A stretch of 64,000 nucleotides of DNA, taken from the NCBI RefSeq assembly GCF_033170385.1, contig NZ_CP126170.1:2690001-2754000 (forward strand), read 5' to 3'. Numbering within the stretch: the first letter of the stretch is position 1; each line of letters opens with the position of its first letter. The notes below the pieces were generated by a model, which was given only the letters and a program-made list of their open reading frames with translations, made no database searches and was not told the DNA's origin. A program made the translations under genes and the position numbers. This document shows positions 17,368-26,604 of this stretch, piece after piece. The DNA is from Xanthomonas rydalmerensis (GTDB lineage: Bacteria > Pseudomonadota > Gammaproteobacteria > Xanthomonadales > Xanthomonadaceae).

Positions 17368-18441
17368 TCACAGCACGCCCTTGGTGGAGGGCAAGGCCGC
17401 ACCTTCGCGGCGCAACGCCTGGCGCAGGGCGCGCGCCAGCGCCTTGAAGCAGGCTTCGACCTTGTGGTGGTCGTTGTCGCCGCGCACGCTCAGGTGCAGG
17501 TTCAGCCCGGCCGCATCGCACAGCGAGCGGAAGAAGTGCGGCACCAGCTCGGTCGGCATGTCGCCGACCCGCTCGCGCTTGAACTCGCCTTCGAACACGA
17601 AGTACGGCCGCCCGCTGAAATCCAGCGCGGCGCTGGCCAGGGTCTCGTCCATCGGCAGGGTGAAGCCGTAGCGGCCGATGCCGCGCTTGTCGCCCAGCGC
17701 CTGGCGCAGCGCCTGCCCCAGCGCCAGGCCGGTGTCCTCGATGGTGTGGTGTTCGTCGATGTGCAGGTCGCCCTCGGCGCGCACGTCCAGGGCGAAACCG
17801 CCGTGCTTGCCGATCTGCTCGAGCATGTGGTCGAAGAACGGCAGGCCGGTGGCGCAGTGCGGATCGCGCGCCAGGTCCAGGTCGATCTCGACCGCGATGC
17901 GGGTTTCCTTGGTATCGCGCTGCACCCGTGCGCGGCGCGGCGCATCGGCCAGTTCATGGGCGATGCCGGCCCAGTCCCACTCGCCGCCGAACTGCGCGGT
18001 GCGCAACTGGAAACCGCGGATGCGCAGGTTCTCGGCGAACTGGATGTCGGTGGCGCGGTCGCCGACCATGGCCGAGCGCGCCCAGTCGATGCTGCGGTCC
18101 TGCAGGTACGGCAGCATCAGGCCGATGCCGGGCTTGCGCGTGGGCGCATTGTCGGCCGGCCAGCTGCGGTCGACCAGCACCTCGCGGAACACGATGCCCT
18201 GGCTGGCGAAGATCTGCAGCATCAGGTCGTTGGGGCCGTCGAAGGCGGCCTGCGGATAGGCCTCGCTGCCGAGGCCATCCTGGTTGGTGACGATGACGAA
18301 CTGGTAGCCGGCATCGCGCAGCTTGAGCATCGCCGGGATCACGCCCTGCACGAAGCGCAGCTTCTCGTAGGCGTCGATCTGGAAATCGGCCGGCTCCTCG
18401 ATCAAGGTGCCGTCGCGGTCCACGAACAGGATCGGGGTCAT
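17368..18441 (-). CDS. hisB: Bifunctional histidinol-phosphatase / imidazoleglycerol-phosphate dehydratase
   Basis: This 357-residue fusion matches the E. coli type. The N-terminal HAD phosphatase has FVDRDGTLI (D8, D10), VTNQDGLG and a [10 protein letters not shown] motif. The C-terminal dehydratase starts near residue 165 and has the metal-binding [17 protein letters not shown] and GDNDHHKVE blocks. It performs steps six and eight of the pathway. It overlaps hisC by ATGA. Confidence 0.97.
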   Translation of the reverse strand: MTPILFVDRDGTLIEEPADFQIDAYEKLRFVQGVIPAMLKLRDAGYQFVIVTNQDGLGSEAYPQAAFDGPNDLMLQIFASQGIVFREVLVDRSWPADNAPTRKPGIGLMLPYLQDRSIDWARSAMVGDRATDIQFAENLRIRGFQLRTAQFGGEWDWAGIAHELADAPRRARVQRDTKETRIAVEIDLDLARDPHCATGLPFFDHMLEQIGKHGGFALDVRAEGDLHIDEHHTIEDTGLALGQALRQALGDKRGIGRYGFTLPMDETLASAALDFSGRPYFVFEGEFKRERVGDMPTELVPHFFRSLCDAAGLNLHLSVRGDNDHHKVEACFKALARALRQALRREGAALPSTKGVL

Positions 18442-19538
18442 GCCGCCGCCCTCCACGCCTGCAAGGCGCCGAGCACGCGCTGGTTCTGCGCCGGCGTGCC
18501 CAGAGTGATGCGCAGCGCATCGCCCAGGCCCGGCGCGGCGCGCTGGTCGCGCACCACCACCCCGGCCGCCAGCAGCGCCTGGAACGCGCCCTCGGCGTCG
18601 TCGAAGCGCAGCAGCAGGAAATTGCCCTGCGACGGATACACCTGGCGCACACCCGGTAACACCGCCAGCGCCGCCTGCATGCGCGTGCGTTCGGCGCGTA
18701 CTTCCTGCACCCGTGCGGCGGTCTGCCGCAACGGTTCGGGCTGCAACGCAGCCAGCGCCAGCTGCGTGCACGGCGCCGGAATCGGATACGGCGCCTGGCA
18801 GCGCCGCAGCACCGCGATCAGCGCCGGATCGGCGATCACGCAGCCGATCCGCGCCGCCGCCAGCGCGTGCGCCTTGGACAGCGTGCGCAATACCGCCAGA
18901 TTGGGGTGGCGCGCCAGCAGGCCGGTCGCCGAGGCTTCGTCGGAAAACTCGCCATAGGCTTCGTCCACCACCAGCACCGCCCGCCCGTGCAGGCGCTCGG
19001 CGGCACGGGCGATGTCGGCCACGGCGATCGCCGCGCCGCCGGGGTTGCCCGGCGAGCACAGGAACACCAGCTTGGCCATCTGGCTCAATGCGGCGTCCAC
19101 CACCGCGTCCACGTCGGTGAGCAGACCGTCGGCCGTGTCGCGCAGCGGCACCTCGACCACGCGTGCGTTCTGCAGCCGCGCGCACACCGCGTACATGCCG
19201 AACACCGGTGGGGTGATGACGATGGCATCGCGTCCCGGCTCGCACAGGGCGCGCAGCAGCAGGTCGATGGCCTCGTCGCTGCCGCGGCCGAGCAGCAGTC
19301 GTTCCGGGGCGCAGGCGTACAGCGCAGCCAGCGCCGCGCGCAGCGCCGGCGGTTGCGGATCCGGATAACGGCGATTGCCGGCGTCGCCATCGGCGGCGTT
19401 GGCCCAGGCCGATTCGTTGGCATTGAGCCAGACCTCGCCCTGCAGCGCGCTGCTGCGTGCGGAGGAGTAGCCGGCGAAATCGCGCAGGTCCGGGCGTACC
19501 AGCGCCAGCACGGCGCGCGTGTCGGAGGTCGCGCTCAT
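18438..19538 (-). CDS. hisC: Histidinol-phosphate aminotransferase
   Basis: This 366-residue PLP-dependent fold-type I aminotransferase converts imidazole acetol phosphate to histidinol phosphate. Visible landmarks are [36 protein letters not shown] and the PLP-lysine region [14 protein letters not shown], where the usual SKAF/SKAY is SKAH. The arginine that binds the substrate carboxylate/phosphate lies in LRITLG near the C-terminus. It overlaps both neighbours by four bases. Confidence 0.96.
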   Translation of the reverse strand: MSATSDTRAVLALVRPDLRDFAGYSSARSSALQGEVWLNANESAWANAADGDAGNRRYPDPQPPALRAALAALYACAPERLLLGRGSDEAIDLLLRALCEPGRDAIVITPPVFGMYAVCARLQNARVVEVPLRDTADGLLTDVDAVVDAALSQMAKLVFLCSPGNPGGAAIAVADIARAAERLHGRAVLVVDEAYGEFSDEASATGLLARHPNLAVLRTLSKAHALAAARIGCVIADPALIAVLRRCQAPYPIPAPCTQLALAALQPEPLRQTAARVQEVRAERTRMQAALAVLPGVRQVYPSQGNFLLLRFDDAEGAFQALLAAGVVVRDQRAAPGLGDALRITLGTPAQNQRVLGALQAWRAAA

Positions 19539-20830
19539 GCCGCCGTCTCCATGCGCAACGCCACCGCGTTGGCATGCGCGTCCAGGCCTTCGGCACGGGC
19601 CATCAACACCGCGCAGCCGCCGATCGTGGCGATGCCGTCGGCGCTGGCGCTCTGCACGCTGACGAAATTCTGGAAGCTGGCCACGCTCACGCCGCTGTAG
19701 GCGCGCGCGGCGCCGCTGGTCGGCAGCACGTGGTTGGTGCCGCTGCAGTAATCGCCCAGCGCCTCCGGGGTGTAGTCGCCTAGGAACACCGAGCCGGCGG
19801 CCTCGACCCGCTGCAGCCAGTCGCGCGGCGCGCGCAGCGCCAGGATCAGGTGTTCCGGCGCATAGCGGTTGCTGATGGCGAACGCGTCGTCCAGCGTGTC
19901 GACACGGATCAGCCGCGACGCGGCCAGCGCCTGCCGGGCAATCGCCGCACGCGGCAGCGTCGCCAGCTGCCGCTCCAGTTCGTTCTCGACCGCCTCGATC
20001 AATGCGACGCTGTCGGACAGCAACAGCACCTGCGAATCCGGGCCGTGCTCGGCCTGCGACAACAGGTCGGCGGCGACGAAGGCGGCATTGGCGCCAGCGT
20101 CGGCGATCACCAGCACCTCGGACGGACCAGCCGGCATGTCGATCGCCGCCGCGCCGGCCTGGGCGACCTGCTGTTTGGCCTCGGTGACGTAGCTGTTGCC
20201 GGGGCCGAACAACTTGTCGCAGGACGGCACGGTCTCGGTGCCGAAGCCCATGGCCGCGATCGCCTGGGCGCCGCCGAGCTTGAACACCCGGTCCACCCCG
20301 CACAGCGTCGCCGCGACCAGCACCGCCGGATCGGCCGAGCCGTCGGCACGCGGCGGCGTGCACAGCACCACTTCGCGACAGCCGGCCAGCGCCGCCGGCA
20401 CGCACAGCATCAGCGCGGTGGACGGCAGCGGTGCGCTGCCGGCCGGCACGTACAGACCCACCCGGCCGATCGCCCGCACCACGCGCTCGCAGACCACGCC
20501 CGGCGCGGTCTCGACCGCATACGGCTGCGCCATGCCGGCGCGGTGGAAGGTGTCGATCCGCGCCGCCGCCTCAGCCATCGCCGCGCGCAGCGGTGCCGGC
20601 ACCGCCGCCTCGGCGGCGGCGAACTCGCTGGCGCTGACCTCGAAGGTCTCCAGCACCACGCCATCGAAACGCGCGGTGAGCTCGCGCAGCGCCACGTCAC
20701 CGCGGCTGCGCACGGCATCCAGCACCTGCGTCACCGCGCTGCGGGTCTGCTCGGCCACGCGCTGCACCGGCCGGGTCAGCGCCAGCGTCTGCTCCTGCGC
20801 GTCGAGCGCGCTCCATTCCAATCGATTCAT
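19535..20830 (-). CDS. hisD: Histidinol dehydrogenase
   Basis: This 431-residue zinc enzyme performs the last two oxidations to L-histidine. Landmarks include [41 protein letters not shown] (zinc-ligand His with upstream Gln) and the C-terminal GLDAHANAV. The length is normal. It overlaps hisG and hisC by ATGA at each end. Confidence 0.97.
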   Translation of the reverse strand: MNRLEWSALDAQEQTLALTRPVQRVAEQTRSAVTQVLDAVRSRGDVALRELTARFDGVVLETFEVSASEFAAAEAAVPAPLRAAMAEAAARIDTFHRAGMAQPYAVETAPGVVCERVVRAIGRVGLYVPAGSAPLPSTALMLCVPAALAGCREVVLCTPPRADGSADPAVLVAATLCGVDRVFKLGGAQAIAAMGFGTETVPSCDKLFGPGNSYVTEAKQQVAQAGAAAIDMPAGPSEVLVIADAGANAAFVAADLLSQAEHGPDSQVLLLSDSVALIEAVENELERQLATLPRAAIARQALAASRLIRVDTLDDAFAISNRYAPEHLILALRAPRDWLQRVEAAGSVFLGDYTPEALGDYCSGTNHVLPTSGAARAYSGVSVASFQNFVSVQSASADGIATIGGCAVLMARAEGLDAHANAVALRMETAA

Positions 20831-21741
20831 GCCAGCGACCGCTCCACCGTCAACACCATCAACCCCTGCGCGCCTGCGCGCTCCAGTTCCTCCATGCGCT
20901 GCCAGGTGATCGCGCCGTGGCACATGGTCTGCAACTGCAGCGGGCCATCGGCGTCGCCAGGCAGTTGCACCAGCGGTTCGGCATCGGGCAGCAGCCGCGC
21001 CAGGTCGGCGACGCGCTCGCGCGCGGCGCGGAACATCAGCAGTTTGCTGTCGCGCAGCTTGAGCACGCCGTCGAGCCGGCGCAGCAGCATCGCCGCCAGG
21101 CCGGCGCGAGCGTCGGCCGGTTCGCGCACCGGCCCGGCCAGCACCGCCTCGCTCTCCAGCAGCGTCTCCACCGGCTTGAGCTGATTGGCGGCCAGGGTGG
21201 CGCCGCTGGAAACCAGATCGCAGATCAGGTCGGCGGTGCCCAGGCGCGGCGCGATCTCCACCGAGCCCGACAGTTCCACCACCTGCGCGGCAATGCCACG
21301 CGCGTCCAGCCAGTCGGCCAGCACCGCCGGATAGCTGGTGGCGATGCGCAGCCCCTGCACCTGCTGCGGCCCGCTCCATTCCCAGTTCTCGGGCACCGCC
21401 AGCATCAGCCGGCACTGCCCGAAGTTGAGTCCGCGCAGGGCGCGGTAGGCCTCGGGCAGGCCGTTGCGGCGGCGCTCGCCGGCCTGCTCTTCCAGTTCGT
21501 TGCGGCCGACGATGCCGAAGTCGCACACGCCATCGGCGATCAGGCCGGGAATGTCGTCATCGCGCACCAGCAGCAGGTCCACCGGCAACGATTCGCCGTA
21601 GCAGAACAGCTTGTCGCGGCTCTCGCGCCAGCTCAACCCGCAGGCCGCCAGCACCGCACGGGCCGGCTCGGCCAGGCGGCCACTCTTCTGGATCGCGATA
21701 CGCAGCCGGTCGCGGGCCGGTGCTGCCAGGGAAGCACTCAT
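20827..21741 (-). CDS. hisG: ATP phosphoribosyltransferase, long form
   Basis: This 304-residue protein carries out the committed step of histidine synthesis. The periplasmic-binding-protein-like catalytic domain has [30 protein letters not shown] and the PRPP loop [20 protein letters not shown]. The extra 80-90 C-terminal residues identify the long, hexameric HisG type with an ACT-like domain for feedback inhibition by histidine. It begins nine bases after the stop of the TrpR-like gene. Confidence 0.97.
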   Translation of the reverse strand: MSASLAAPARDRLRIAIQKSGRLAEPARAVLAACGLSWRESRDKLFCYGESLPVDLLLVRDDDIPGLIADGVCDFGIVGRNELEEQAGERRRNGLPEAYRALRGLNFGQCRLMLAVPENWEWSGPQQVQGLRIATSYPAVLADWLDARGIAAQVVELSGSVEIAPRLGTADLICDLVSSGATLAANQLKPVETLLESEAVLAGPVREPADARAGLAAMLLRRLDGVLKLRDSKLLMFRAARERVADLARLLPDAEPLVQLPGDADGPLQLQTMCHGAITWQRMEELERAGAQGLMVLTVERSLA

Positions 21742-21750
21742 CAGGACATC

Positions 21751-22077
21751 TCAGTGGGAATCGGAGGGGCGCGCCGTCTGCCGGCGCAGCGCCGCGGCAT
21801 AGCCGCCGGCGCCGTATTCCAGGGTCCGTGCGACACGGCCGATGGTGGTGACGCTGACCTGGGTCAGGTCGTGGATCTCGCGGTACGGCACGCCCTTGAG
21901 CAGCAGCGGCACCACCCGCCAGCGGTCCGCCATCGCCTCCAGCTCGGCCGGCGTGCACAGGTCCTGCAGGAACGCCGCCACTTCCTGCGGCTTGCCGAGC
22001 TGGGCCAGGGTGCGCGCCAACGCCTTGAACGAGGCATCGCTGTCGCGGTCTTCTGCGGGGACGGGACGTTGTTTCAT
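21751..22077 (-). CDS. TrpR-related (YerC-type) transcriptional regulator, predicted histidine repressor
   Basis: The 108-residue protein belongs to the TrpR/YerC-YecD helix-turn-helix family. Residues 40-85 contain CTPAELEAMADRWRVVPLLL, and the recognition segment REIHDLTQVSVTTIGRVART aligns with the TrpR reading head (TrpR has QRELKNELGAGIATITR-like spacing). It is the first gene of the his operon, nine bases before hisG. Its own promoter carries a perfect palindrome (22086-22105). The natural reading is an autoregulated repressor of histidine synthesis with histidine as corepressor; comparative-genomics work has proposed such a role for YerC-type proteins, but the ligand here is inferred. 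Confidence 0.85.
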   Translation of the reverse strand: MKQRPVPAEDRDSDASFKALARTLAQLGKPQEVAAFLQDLCTPAELEAMADRWRVVPLLLKGVPYREIHDLTQVSVTTIGRVARTLEYGAGGYAAALRRQTARPSDSH

Positions 22078-22083
22078 TGCGCT

Positions 22084-22112
22084 AATGTAATAGCACGCTA
22101 TTACAAGGTCAA
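22084..22112 (-). promoter_or_regulatory. his operon promoter with palindromic operator; leaderless transcript predicted
   Basis: On the minus strand TTGACC (22112-22107) and TACATT (22089-22084) are separated by exactly 17 bases. The spacer and -10 are covered by TGTAATAGC-GT-GCTATTACA (22105-22086), a perfect 9-bp inverted repeat. Only six bases separate the -10 from the ATG at 22077, so transcription should start at or next to the A of the start codon. Binding of a repressor here would block polymerase directly. Confidence 0.75.
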
Positions 22113-22349
22113 GTTTTCGCGGGTCGCGCCGGCCTGCCGTTCAGCCGTGACCATCCGCAGCGACTACACCCATCGCGCCGGTGCCGGCATCACCAGCAAC
22201 GGCGATTTCGGCGTGCCCGCTGGATGCTTGGATGCCCTGCCCAGACGCGCTCAGCCCCTAAGCACTGTGGAAGATGGCGCCTTCCGCATGTGGAAGGACC
22301 GACCGGCGGCCGCTAGGATCGGCAACGACCACCGCCCCAGGAGCGCCGC

Positions 22350-23576
22350 ATGCGCTACGCATGTCTTGCCAGTCTTACGCTGTGCCTGGCGACGCAGGCA
22401 CTGGCGCAGCCGCCGCCTCCGGCACCACCCGCCCAAGTGGCGGCAAGCGGCGACACCGCGGTTGCCATAGCGGGACCGCCGATCCGCTCCAGCGCCCAGC
22501 TCGAGACCTACCTGCGCGCCCACGCCGGCCAGCGCACGCCACTGGATGCGCTCACGCCCGGCGCCCGCGAACGCTTCCTCGACGGCCTGGTGTTCGGCCG
22601 AAATGGCCTGGGTGGATTCGATACGCAGGACCTACCGCAACTGACCCGCGAACAGGGTCGCGCATTGCTGGCGCTGTTCGGCGTCGAGCGTTACGCCGAA
22701 ACCTTGCCGCATTGGGCGACGCAGCCGCGCGTCAGCGATCCCGCTGCCCGGATCGGCGACCTGGAGCGCCGTTACAACCGCTACCACCGGAACCTGGACG
22801 GCCTGCGCCACAGCGAGCGTGATCCGTGGCCCGCGTTGCGCAGCGCCCTGCCCGAGATCTTCGATCGCGCCGCCATCGCACAGCTGGACGATACCGCGCT
22901 GGACCTGCTGTACCGGGCCGTCGTCGCCACCTACGCGCTGCGTCCCACCGCGGCAGGGCTGGACGCGCAACTGCAGGTGCTGGCGCAGTTGCGGCGCCGC
23001 GGCCAGGCCAGTGCGACGCAGGTGGATGCCGCCGGCAACGCGCTGCTGCTGGCGCATCGCGCGGAGGACGCGCGACGTGTGCTGGCCGATGGCGGCAGCG
23101 CCGACTGGCCGCGCTGGCTGCGCTTCGACGACCGCCTGGGCGCGGCGGCGCAGGGCCCGACGCTGTGGTCGCTGGACGCCGATGGCCGCACCCTGCGCCG
23201 GCAGCGGATCGATCTGCGGCCAACCCGGATCCTGGTCAGCGCCGGCTGCCATTTCGCGGCCGACGCCGCACGCGCCATCGCCGCCGATCCCGAGCTGGGG
23301 CCGGTGTTCCGCGACCACGCGCTGTGGCTGTCACTACCGCCCGGCAGCGAGGACATGGACGCGTTGCGCGCCTGGAACCGCGCGCAGCCGCAGACGCCGC
23401 TGCACCCGCTCTACGACGTCGAGGAATGGCGGCTGCTGCCGCGCGAATGGCGCATGCCGACGTTCTTCCTGGTGCGCGACGGCAAGGTCGTCGCGCAATT
23501 GCAGGGGTGGCCGGCGGAGGATGGCGCGCAGCGCAGAGCACTGAAGGCGATGCTGCAGGATGCGGGCCTGCTGTAG
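22350..23576 (+). CDS. Exported protein of unknown function with a thioredoxin-like C-terminal region
   Basis: The 408-residue protein has a Sec signal peptide (residues 1-19, ending QALAQ), a short Pro/Ala linker, a helical Arg/Leu-rich middle and a C-terminal segment of about 110 residues resembling a thioredoxin fold. That segment has ILVSAGCHFAADAARA at the position of a CxxC motif (only one Cys), then MPTFFLVRDGKVVAQLQGWP, like the cis-Pro strand and following hairpin. An AGGAG lies before the ATG. The TAG stop codon is the first triplet of a REP element, so the repeat supplied or replaced the native end. I do not recognise the family; a periplasmic redox-type or peroxiredoxin-like role is only a guess. 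Confidence 0.75.
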   Translation: MRYACLASLTLCLATQALAQPPPPAPPAQVAASGDTAVAIAGPPIRSSAQLETYLRAHAGQRTPLDALTPGARERFLDGLVFGRNGLGGFDTQDLPQLTREQGRALLALFGVERYAETLPHWATQPRVSDPAARIGDLERRYNRYHRNLDGLRHSERDPWPALRSALPEIFDRAAIAQLDDTALDLLYRAVVATYALRPTAAGLDAQLQVLAQLRRRGQASATQVDAAGNALLLAHRAEDARRVLADGGSADWPRWLRFDDRLGAAAQGPTLWSLDADGRTLRRQRIDLRPTRILVSAGCHFAADAARAIAADPELGPVFRDHALWLSLPPGSEDMDALRAWNRAQPQTPLHPLYDVEEWRLLPREWRMPTFFLVRDGKVVAQLQGWPAEDGAQRRALKAMLQDAGLL

Positions 23577-23636
23577 GAGCGGCTTCAGCCGCGACAGGCG
23601 TTCCCGGTGATGCGTCGCGGCTGAAGCCGCTCCTAC
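23573..23636. repeat. REP hairpin
   Basis: The arms GTAGGAGCGGCTTCAGCCGC and GCGGCTGAAGCCGCTCCTAC are perfect complements around a central AGGCGTTCCCGGTGATGCG region. It lies at the very 3' end of the preceding gene and contributes its stop codon. It could stabilise the mRNA end or terminate. Confidence 0.9.
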
Positions 23637-23682
23637 GAAATCCTTTACGGCGCGGCGGCCGTCTCCGGCCGCCGCGACCGGC

Positions 23683-25083
23683 TCAGGCCATGACCTTGGC
23701 CTGCTCCAGTTCCACCAACAGCGTACTGGCCAGTTCGTCGCGGGCGATCTCGAACTGCTGCTCGCGCAGCAGGTCCTTGACCGCGACCACACCGCGCGCC
23801 AGCTCGTCGTCGCCGGCCAGCACCACGAAGCGGATGCCGGCACGGGCCGCGTACTGGAACTGCTTGCCGATCTTCTTCGGCTCCATCTGCACTTCGGTGT
23901 TGATGCCGCCGACGCGCAGCCGCCGCGCGATGTCCAGCGCGTCGTCCAGCTTGGTCTCGTCCATCAGCGCCACCATCGCCTGCACGCTGCTGGAGGCGAT
24001 GCCATCGATCAGGCCCGCCTCGCGCAGTTGCCAGAACAGCCGGGTCAGGCCGATGGAGATCCCCACGCCGGGCAGCTTGGACTTGCTGTAGTGGCTGGCC
24101 AGGTCCTCGTAGCGGCCGCCCGAGCAGATCGAGCCGATCTGCGGGTAGTCGGTCAGCAGCGTCTCGTAGACGGTGCCGGTGTAGTAGTCCAGGCCGCGGG
24201 CGATGGAGAAATTCAGGCAGTACGCGGTTTCCGGCACGCCAAGCGCCTTGACCAGGGCCAGCACCTCGCGCAGCTCGGCCACGCCCTCGCGCAGGATCGT
24301 GCTGGACGCCGCATCGGCCTCCAGTGCCTGCAGCCGTGCCAGCGCATCGTCATGTCCGCTGGAGCGCACCGCGACGAAGTCGAGGATGCGCTGCACCTGC
24401 TCGGCGGGAATGCCGAAGCCCTCGCCGGTCAGCGTCTCGCGCACGTAGTCGGCGCCGCGCTTGTCCAGCTTGTCGACCTCGCGCAGCACCGCGAGCTGGC
24501 GCTCTCCCTCAGCCACGCCCAGGCTCTCGAAGAAGCCGCGCATCAGCTTGCGGTTGTTCAACTGCACGGCGAAATCGCCGATGCCCAGTTCGGCGAACAC
24601 CGCGTGGATCACCGCCAGCACCTCGGCGTCGTAGCGGATGCTCAGCGCGTCCTTGCCGATCACGTCGATGTCGCACTGGTAGAACTCGCGGAAGCGGCCG
24701 CGCTGAGCGCGTTCGCCGCGGTACACGCGCTGCATCTGGTAGCGACGGAACGGGAAGCTCAACTCGTGCTCGTGCTCGGCCACGTAGCGGGCCAGCGGCA
24801 CGGTCAGGTCGAAGCGCAACGCCAGCTCAGGCAGCCCGCCCTCGCCGCCCTCGGCCGCGGCATTGGCCAGCGCACCGGTGGACTGCACGAAGTACACCTG
24901 GCGCTCGGTCTCGCCGCCGGACTTGGTCAGCAGCACGTCGGACAGTTCGAACACCGGCGTCTCCACCGGCAGGAACCCGAACCGCTCGTAATTGCGGCGG
25001 ATGACGTCCAGCATGCGCTGAAACGCGATCTGCTCGCGTGGCAGCAATTCCATGATGCCGGGCGGCGTACGGGGCTTGATCAC
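23683..25083 (-). CDS. hisS: Histidyl-tRNA synthetase
   Basis: This 466-residue class II synthetase charges tRNA-His. The GTG start at 25083 has AGGAG eight bases upstream. Motif 2 is [20 protein letters not shown], the histidine-specific block is [13 protein letters not shown], and motif 3 is [11 protein letters not shown]. The C-terminal anticodon-binding domain (residues 375-466) contains [15 protein letters not shown]. At 466 residues it is somewhat longer than E. coli HisS (424). It is divergent from the Fnr-type regulator and has TAGAAT as a likely -10 at 25128-25123. Confidence 0.95.
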   Translation of the reverse strand: MIKPRTPPGIMELLPREQIAFQRMLDVIRRNYERFGFLPVETPVFELSDVLLTKSGGETERQVYFVQSTGALANAAAEGGEGGLPELALRFDLTVPLARYVAEHEHELSFPFRRYQMQRVYRGERAQRGRFREFYQCDIDVIGKDALSIRYDAEVLAVIHAVFAELGIGDFAVQLNNRKLMRGFFESLGVAEGERQLAVLREVDKLDKRGADYVRETLTGEGFGIPAEQVQRILDFVAVRSSGHDDALARLQALEADAASSTILREGVAELREVLALVKALGVPETAYCLNFSIARGLDYYTGTVYETLLTDYPQIGSICSGGRYEDLASHYSKSKLPGVGISIGLTRLFWQLREAGLIDGIASSSVQAMVALMDETKLDDALDIARRLRVGGINTEVQMEPKKIGKQFQYAARAGIRFVVLAGDDELARGVVAVKDLLREQQFEIARDELASTLLVELEQAKVMA

Positions 25084-25194
25084 GTGCGGAACTCCTGCGA
25101 TTCGGGGGCGAGCGGGACAGCAATTCTAGCCGCACCGGCCACGCCCGGCCGCATCGGCGTATCATTCCCTGGTGACGACGCCGCTGCCACGCCC

Positions 25195-25950
25195 ATGAAC
25201 CGGCCTCCTTCCGGATTCGCCCTGCCCTACGCCGAACCGGCCGCCGCGCGTGCGCCGCACGGCAACGAATGCCTGCATTGCGCGGTCCGCCACCTGGCGA
25301 TCTGCTCGGCGCTGGCCTGCGACGAGGTGCAGGCGCTGGAACGGGTCACCACGTCGCTGACCTATCCCACCGGCACTACCATCGCGCGCACCGGCGAGGC
25401 GCGGCAGGCCGTCTATACCGTCACCGCCGGCGCGCTGCGCCTGGTCCGCACCCTCGCCGACGGGCGCCGCCAGGTCGCCGGTTTCGTCCTACCGGGCGAC
25501 TACGTCGGCCTGAGCGAATCGGCCAGGCACCGCCACGACATCGAAGCGATCGCCGACAGCCGGGTATGCCGGGTGTCGGTGGCGCAGATGCAGCAGTTGC
25601 GTACCCAGTTCCCGCACCTGGAGCGCAAGCTGCTGCAGCGCGCCTGTCTGGAACTGGACGCGGCGCAGGACGCGGCGCTGTCGCTGGCGCGGCTGCAGCC
25701 GGCCGAGAAGCTGGCCGACTTCCTGCTCAAGCTGGCCGCGCGCGCGGCGCGCCAGGGCGATGCCGGCAACAAGGTGGTGCTGCCGATGGGCCGCGGCGAC
25801 ATCGCCGACCATCTCGGCCTGACCATGGAAACGGTCAGCCGTACCTTCACCAAGCTGCGTCAGCAGGGCCTGATCGCGCTGCCGCAACTGCACGTGGTGG
25901 AGATCCGCGACTTCGCCGCGCTGCACCGGCTGGCCTCGGACGAAGCCTGA
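25195..25950 (+). CDS. Crp/Fnr-family regulator with FNR-type cysteines
   Basis: This 251-residue protein has an N-terminal cysteine cluster at C26, C29, C37 and C42, a cyclic-nucleotide-binding-like beta barrel, a fourth FNR-position cysteine in SRVCRVSV (about residue 126), a dimer helix and a winged helix. The recognition helix is MGRGDIADHLGLTMETVSRT; E-x-x-S-R is the FNR signature for TTGAT half-sites. The spacing C-x2-C-x7-C differs from E. coli FNR (C-x2-C-x5-C) and resembles rhizobial FnrN/FixK-type proteins. An oxygen-sensing [4Fe-4S] protein controlling microaerobic genes is the likely role. The ATG at 25195 gives the expected N-terminal length. Confidence 0.85.
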   Translation: MNRPPSGFALPYAEPAAARAPHGNECLHCAVRHLAICSALACDEVQALERVTTSLTYPTGTTIARTGEARQAVYTVTAGALRLVRTLADGRRQVAGFVLPGDYVGLSESARHRHDIEAIADSRVCRVSVAQMQQLRTQFPHLERKLLQRACLELDAAQDAALSLARLQPAEKLADFLLKLAARAARQGDAGNKVVLPMGRGDIADHLGLTMETVSRTFTKLRQQGLIALPQLHVVEIRDFAALHRLASDEA

Positions 25951-26018
25951 GCCGGATCGCCGCGGCGATTTTTTCGCCACGTCGCGCCAGGCGCTGACGC
26001 CACGCGGCGCCCGGCCAC

Positions 26019-26064
26019 TTATCCACAGGATTTCAGGGCAACGTTCCACACTGCGTGTGGACAA
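26019..26064. promoter_or_regulatory. DnaA-box-like cluster
   Basis: TTATCCACA (26019-26027) is a perfect DnaA box. TTGTCCACA lies on the minus strand at 26064-26056, and CGTTCCACA (26042-26050) is a weaker match. TCCACAC-TGC-GTGTGGA is also a perfect 7-bp inverted repeat. The cluster sits in the 302-bp gap between the Fnr-type gene and a small unknown gene, which otherwise shows nothing recognisable. Confidence 0.5.
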
Positions 26065-26252
26065 CCTCATCCGCGCCGGCTGGCCGGTAACGGATGGCCT
26101 GTGTGCCGTGGCGGGCAACCCCAGCGCCACGCCACCCCTGAACGCTTCAGATGGTCTTCGCCGCGTCGCGGCCCGCCCGGCATAGACTGCGCGCGCAACA
26201 CACCTGCGGCGTCGCCGCGGTGCCGGTGGGGGGGACCACTCGGAGGGCCAAC

Positions 26253-26567
26253 ATGGCCGTCGCCATCGAGATGCAACACGCCTCGCGCGCCTGCGTGATG
26301 CTGGACCGCGAGCGCGAACTGGCGTTCTGGAAGATGCACTTCGTGCACAGCACCTTCCATCAGCCCGGTTACACGTTCCATGACTACGAGCCGGCACTGA
26401 AGCTGGCCTACGACGCCTACCTCAAGTACCACGGCCAGCGCGTGGAGGACGTGGTCGCGCAACTGCGCGACGTGTTCTTGCGCGACCACCCGCGCTCGCG
26501 CCTGGACTGGCTGCAGGTGCGCGGCATTGTCCTGGCCGCCTGGCAGCGGCTGCAGCCGTCCGACTGA
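26253..26567 (+). CDS. Small conserved-looking protein of unknown function
   Basis: The gene encodes 104 residues. I chose the ATG at 26253 because GGAGGG lies about six bases upstream; the longer in-frame start at 26151 has no such site. The protein is soluble, without a signal peptide, and rich in aromatic and charged residues (RERELAFWKMHFVHSTFHQP, then a YDAYLKYHGQ helix). Nothing in it matches a family I can name. It converges on thrC and shares a strong hairpin with it. Confidence 0.65.
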   Translation: MAVAIEMQHASRACVMLDRERELAFWKMHFVHSTFHQPGYTFHDYEPALKLAYDAYLKYHGQRVEDVVAQLRDVFLRDHPRSRLDWLQVRGIVLAAWQRLQPSD

Positions 26568-26577
26568 GCCGCCAGGC

Positions 26578-26599
26578 GCGCGGGCGCCACCGCCCGCGC
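26578..26599. terminator. Bidirectional hairpin between convergent genes
   Basis: GCGCGGGCG and CGCCCGCGC form a perfect 9-bp stem around the loop CCAC. It is placed between the stops of the small gene (26567) and thrC (26605). There is no T-run on either strand. Confidence 0.55.
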
Positions 26600-26604
26600 A
26601 ATGC

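Noticed and set aside
22108..22349. his leader peptide upstream of the TrpR-like gene
   Set aside because: No frame with a run of His codons is present, and the promoter lies directly at the start codon.
26019..26064. Chromosomal origin of replication
   Set aside because: Only two good DnaA boxes, no AT-rich unwinding region, and none of the usual origin genes nearby.
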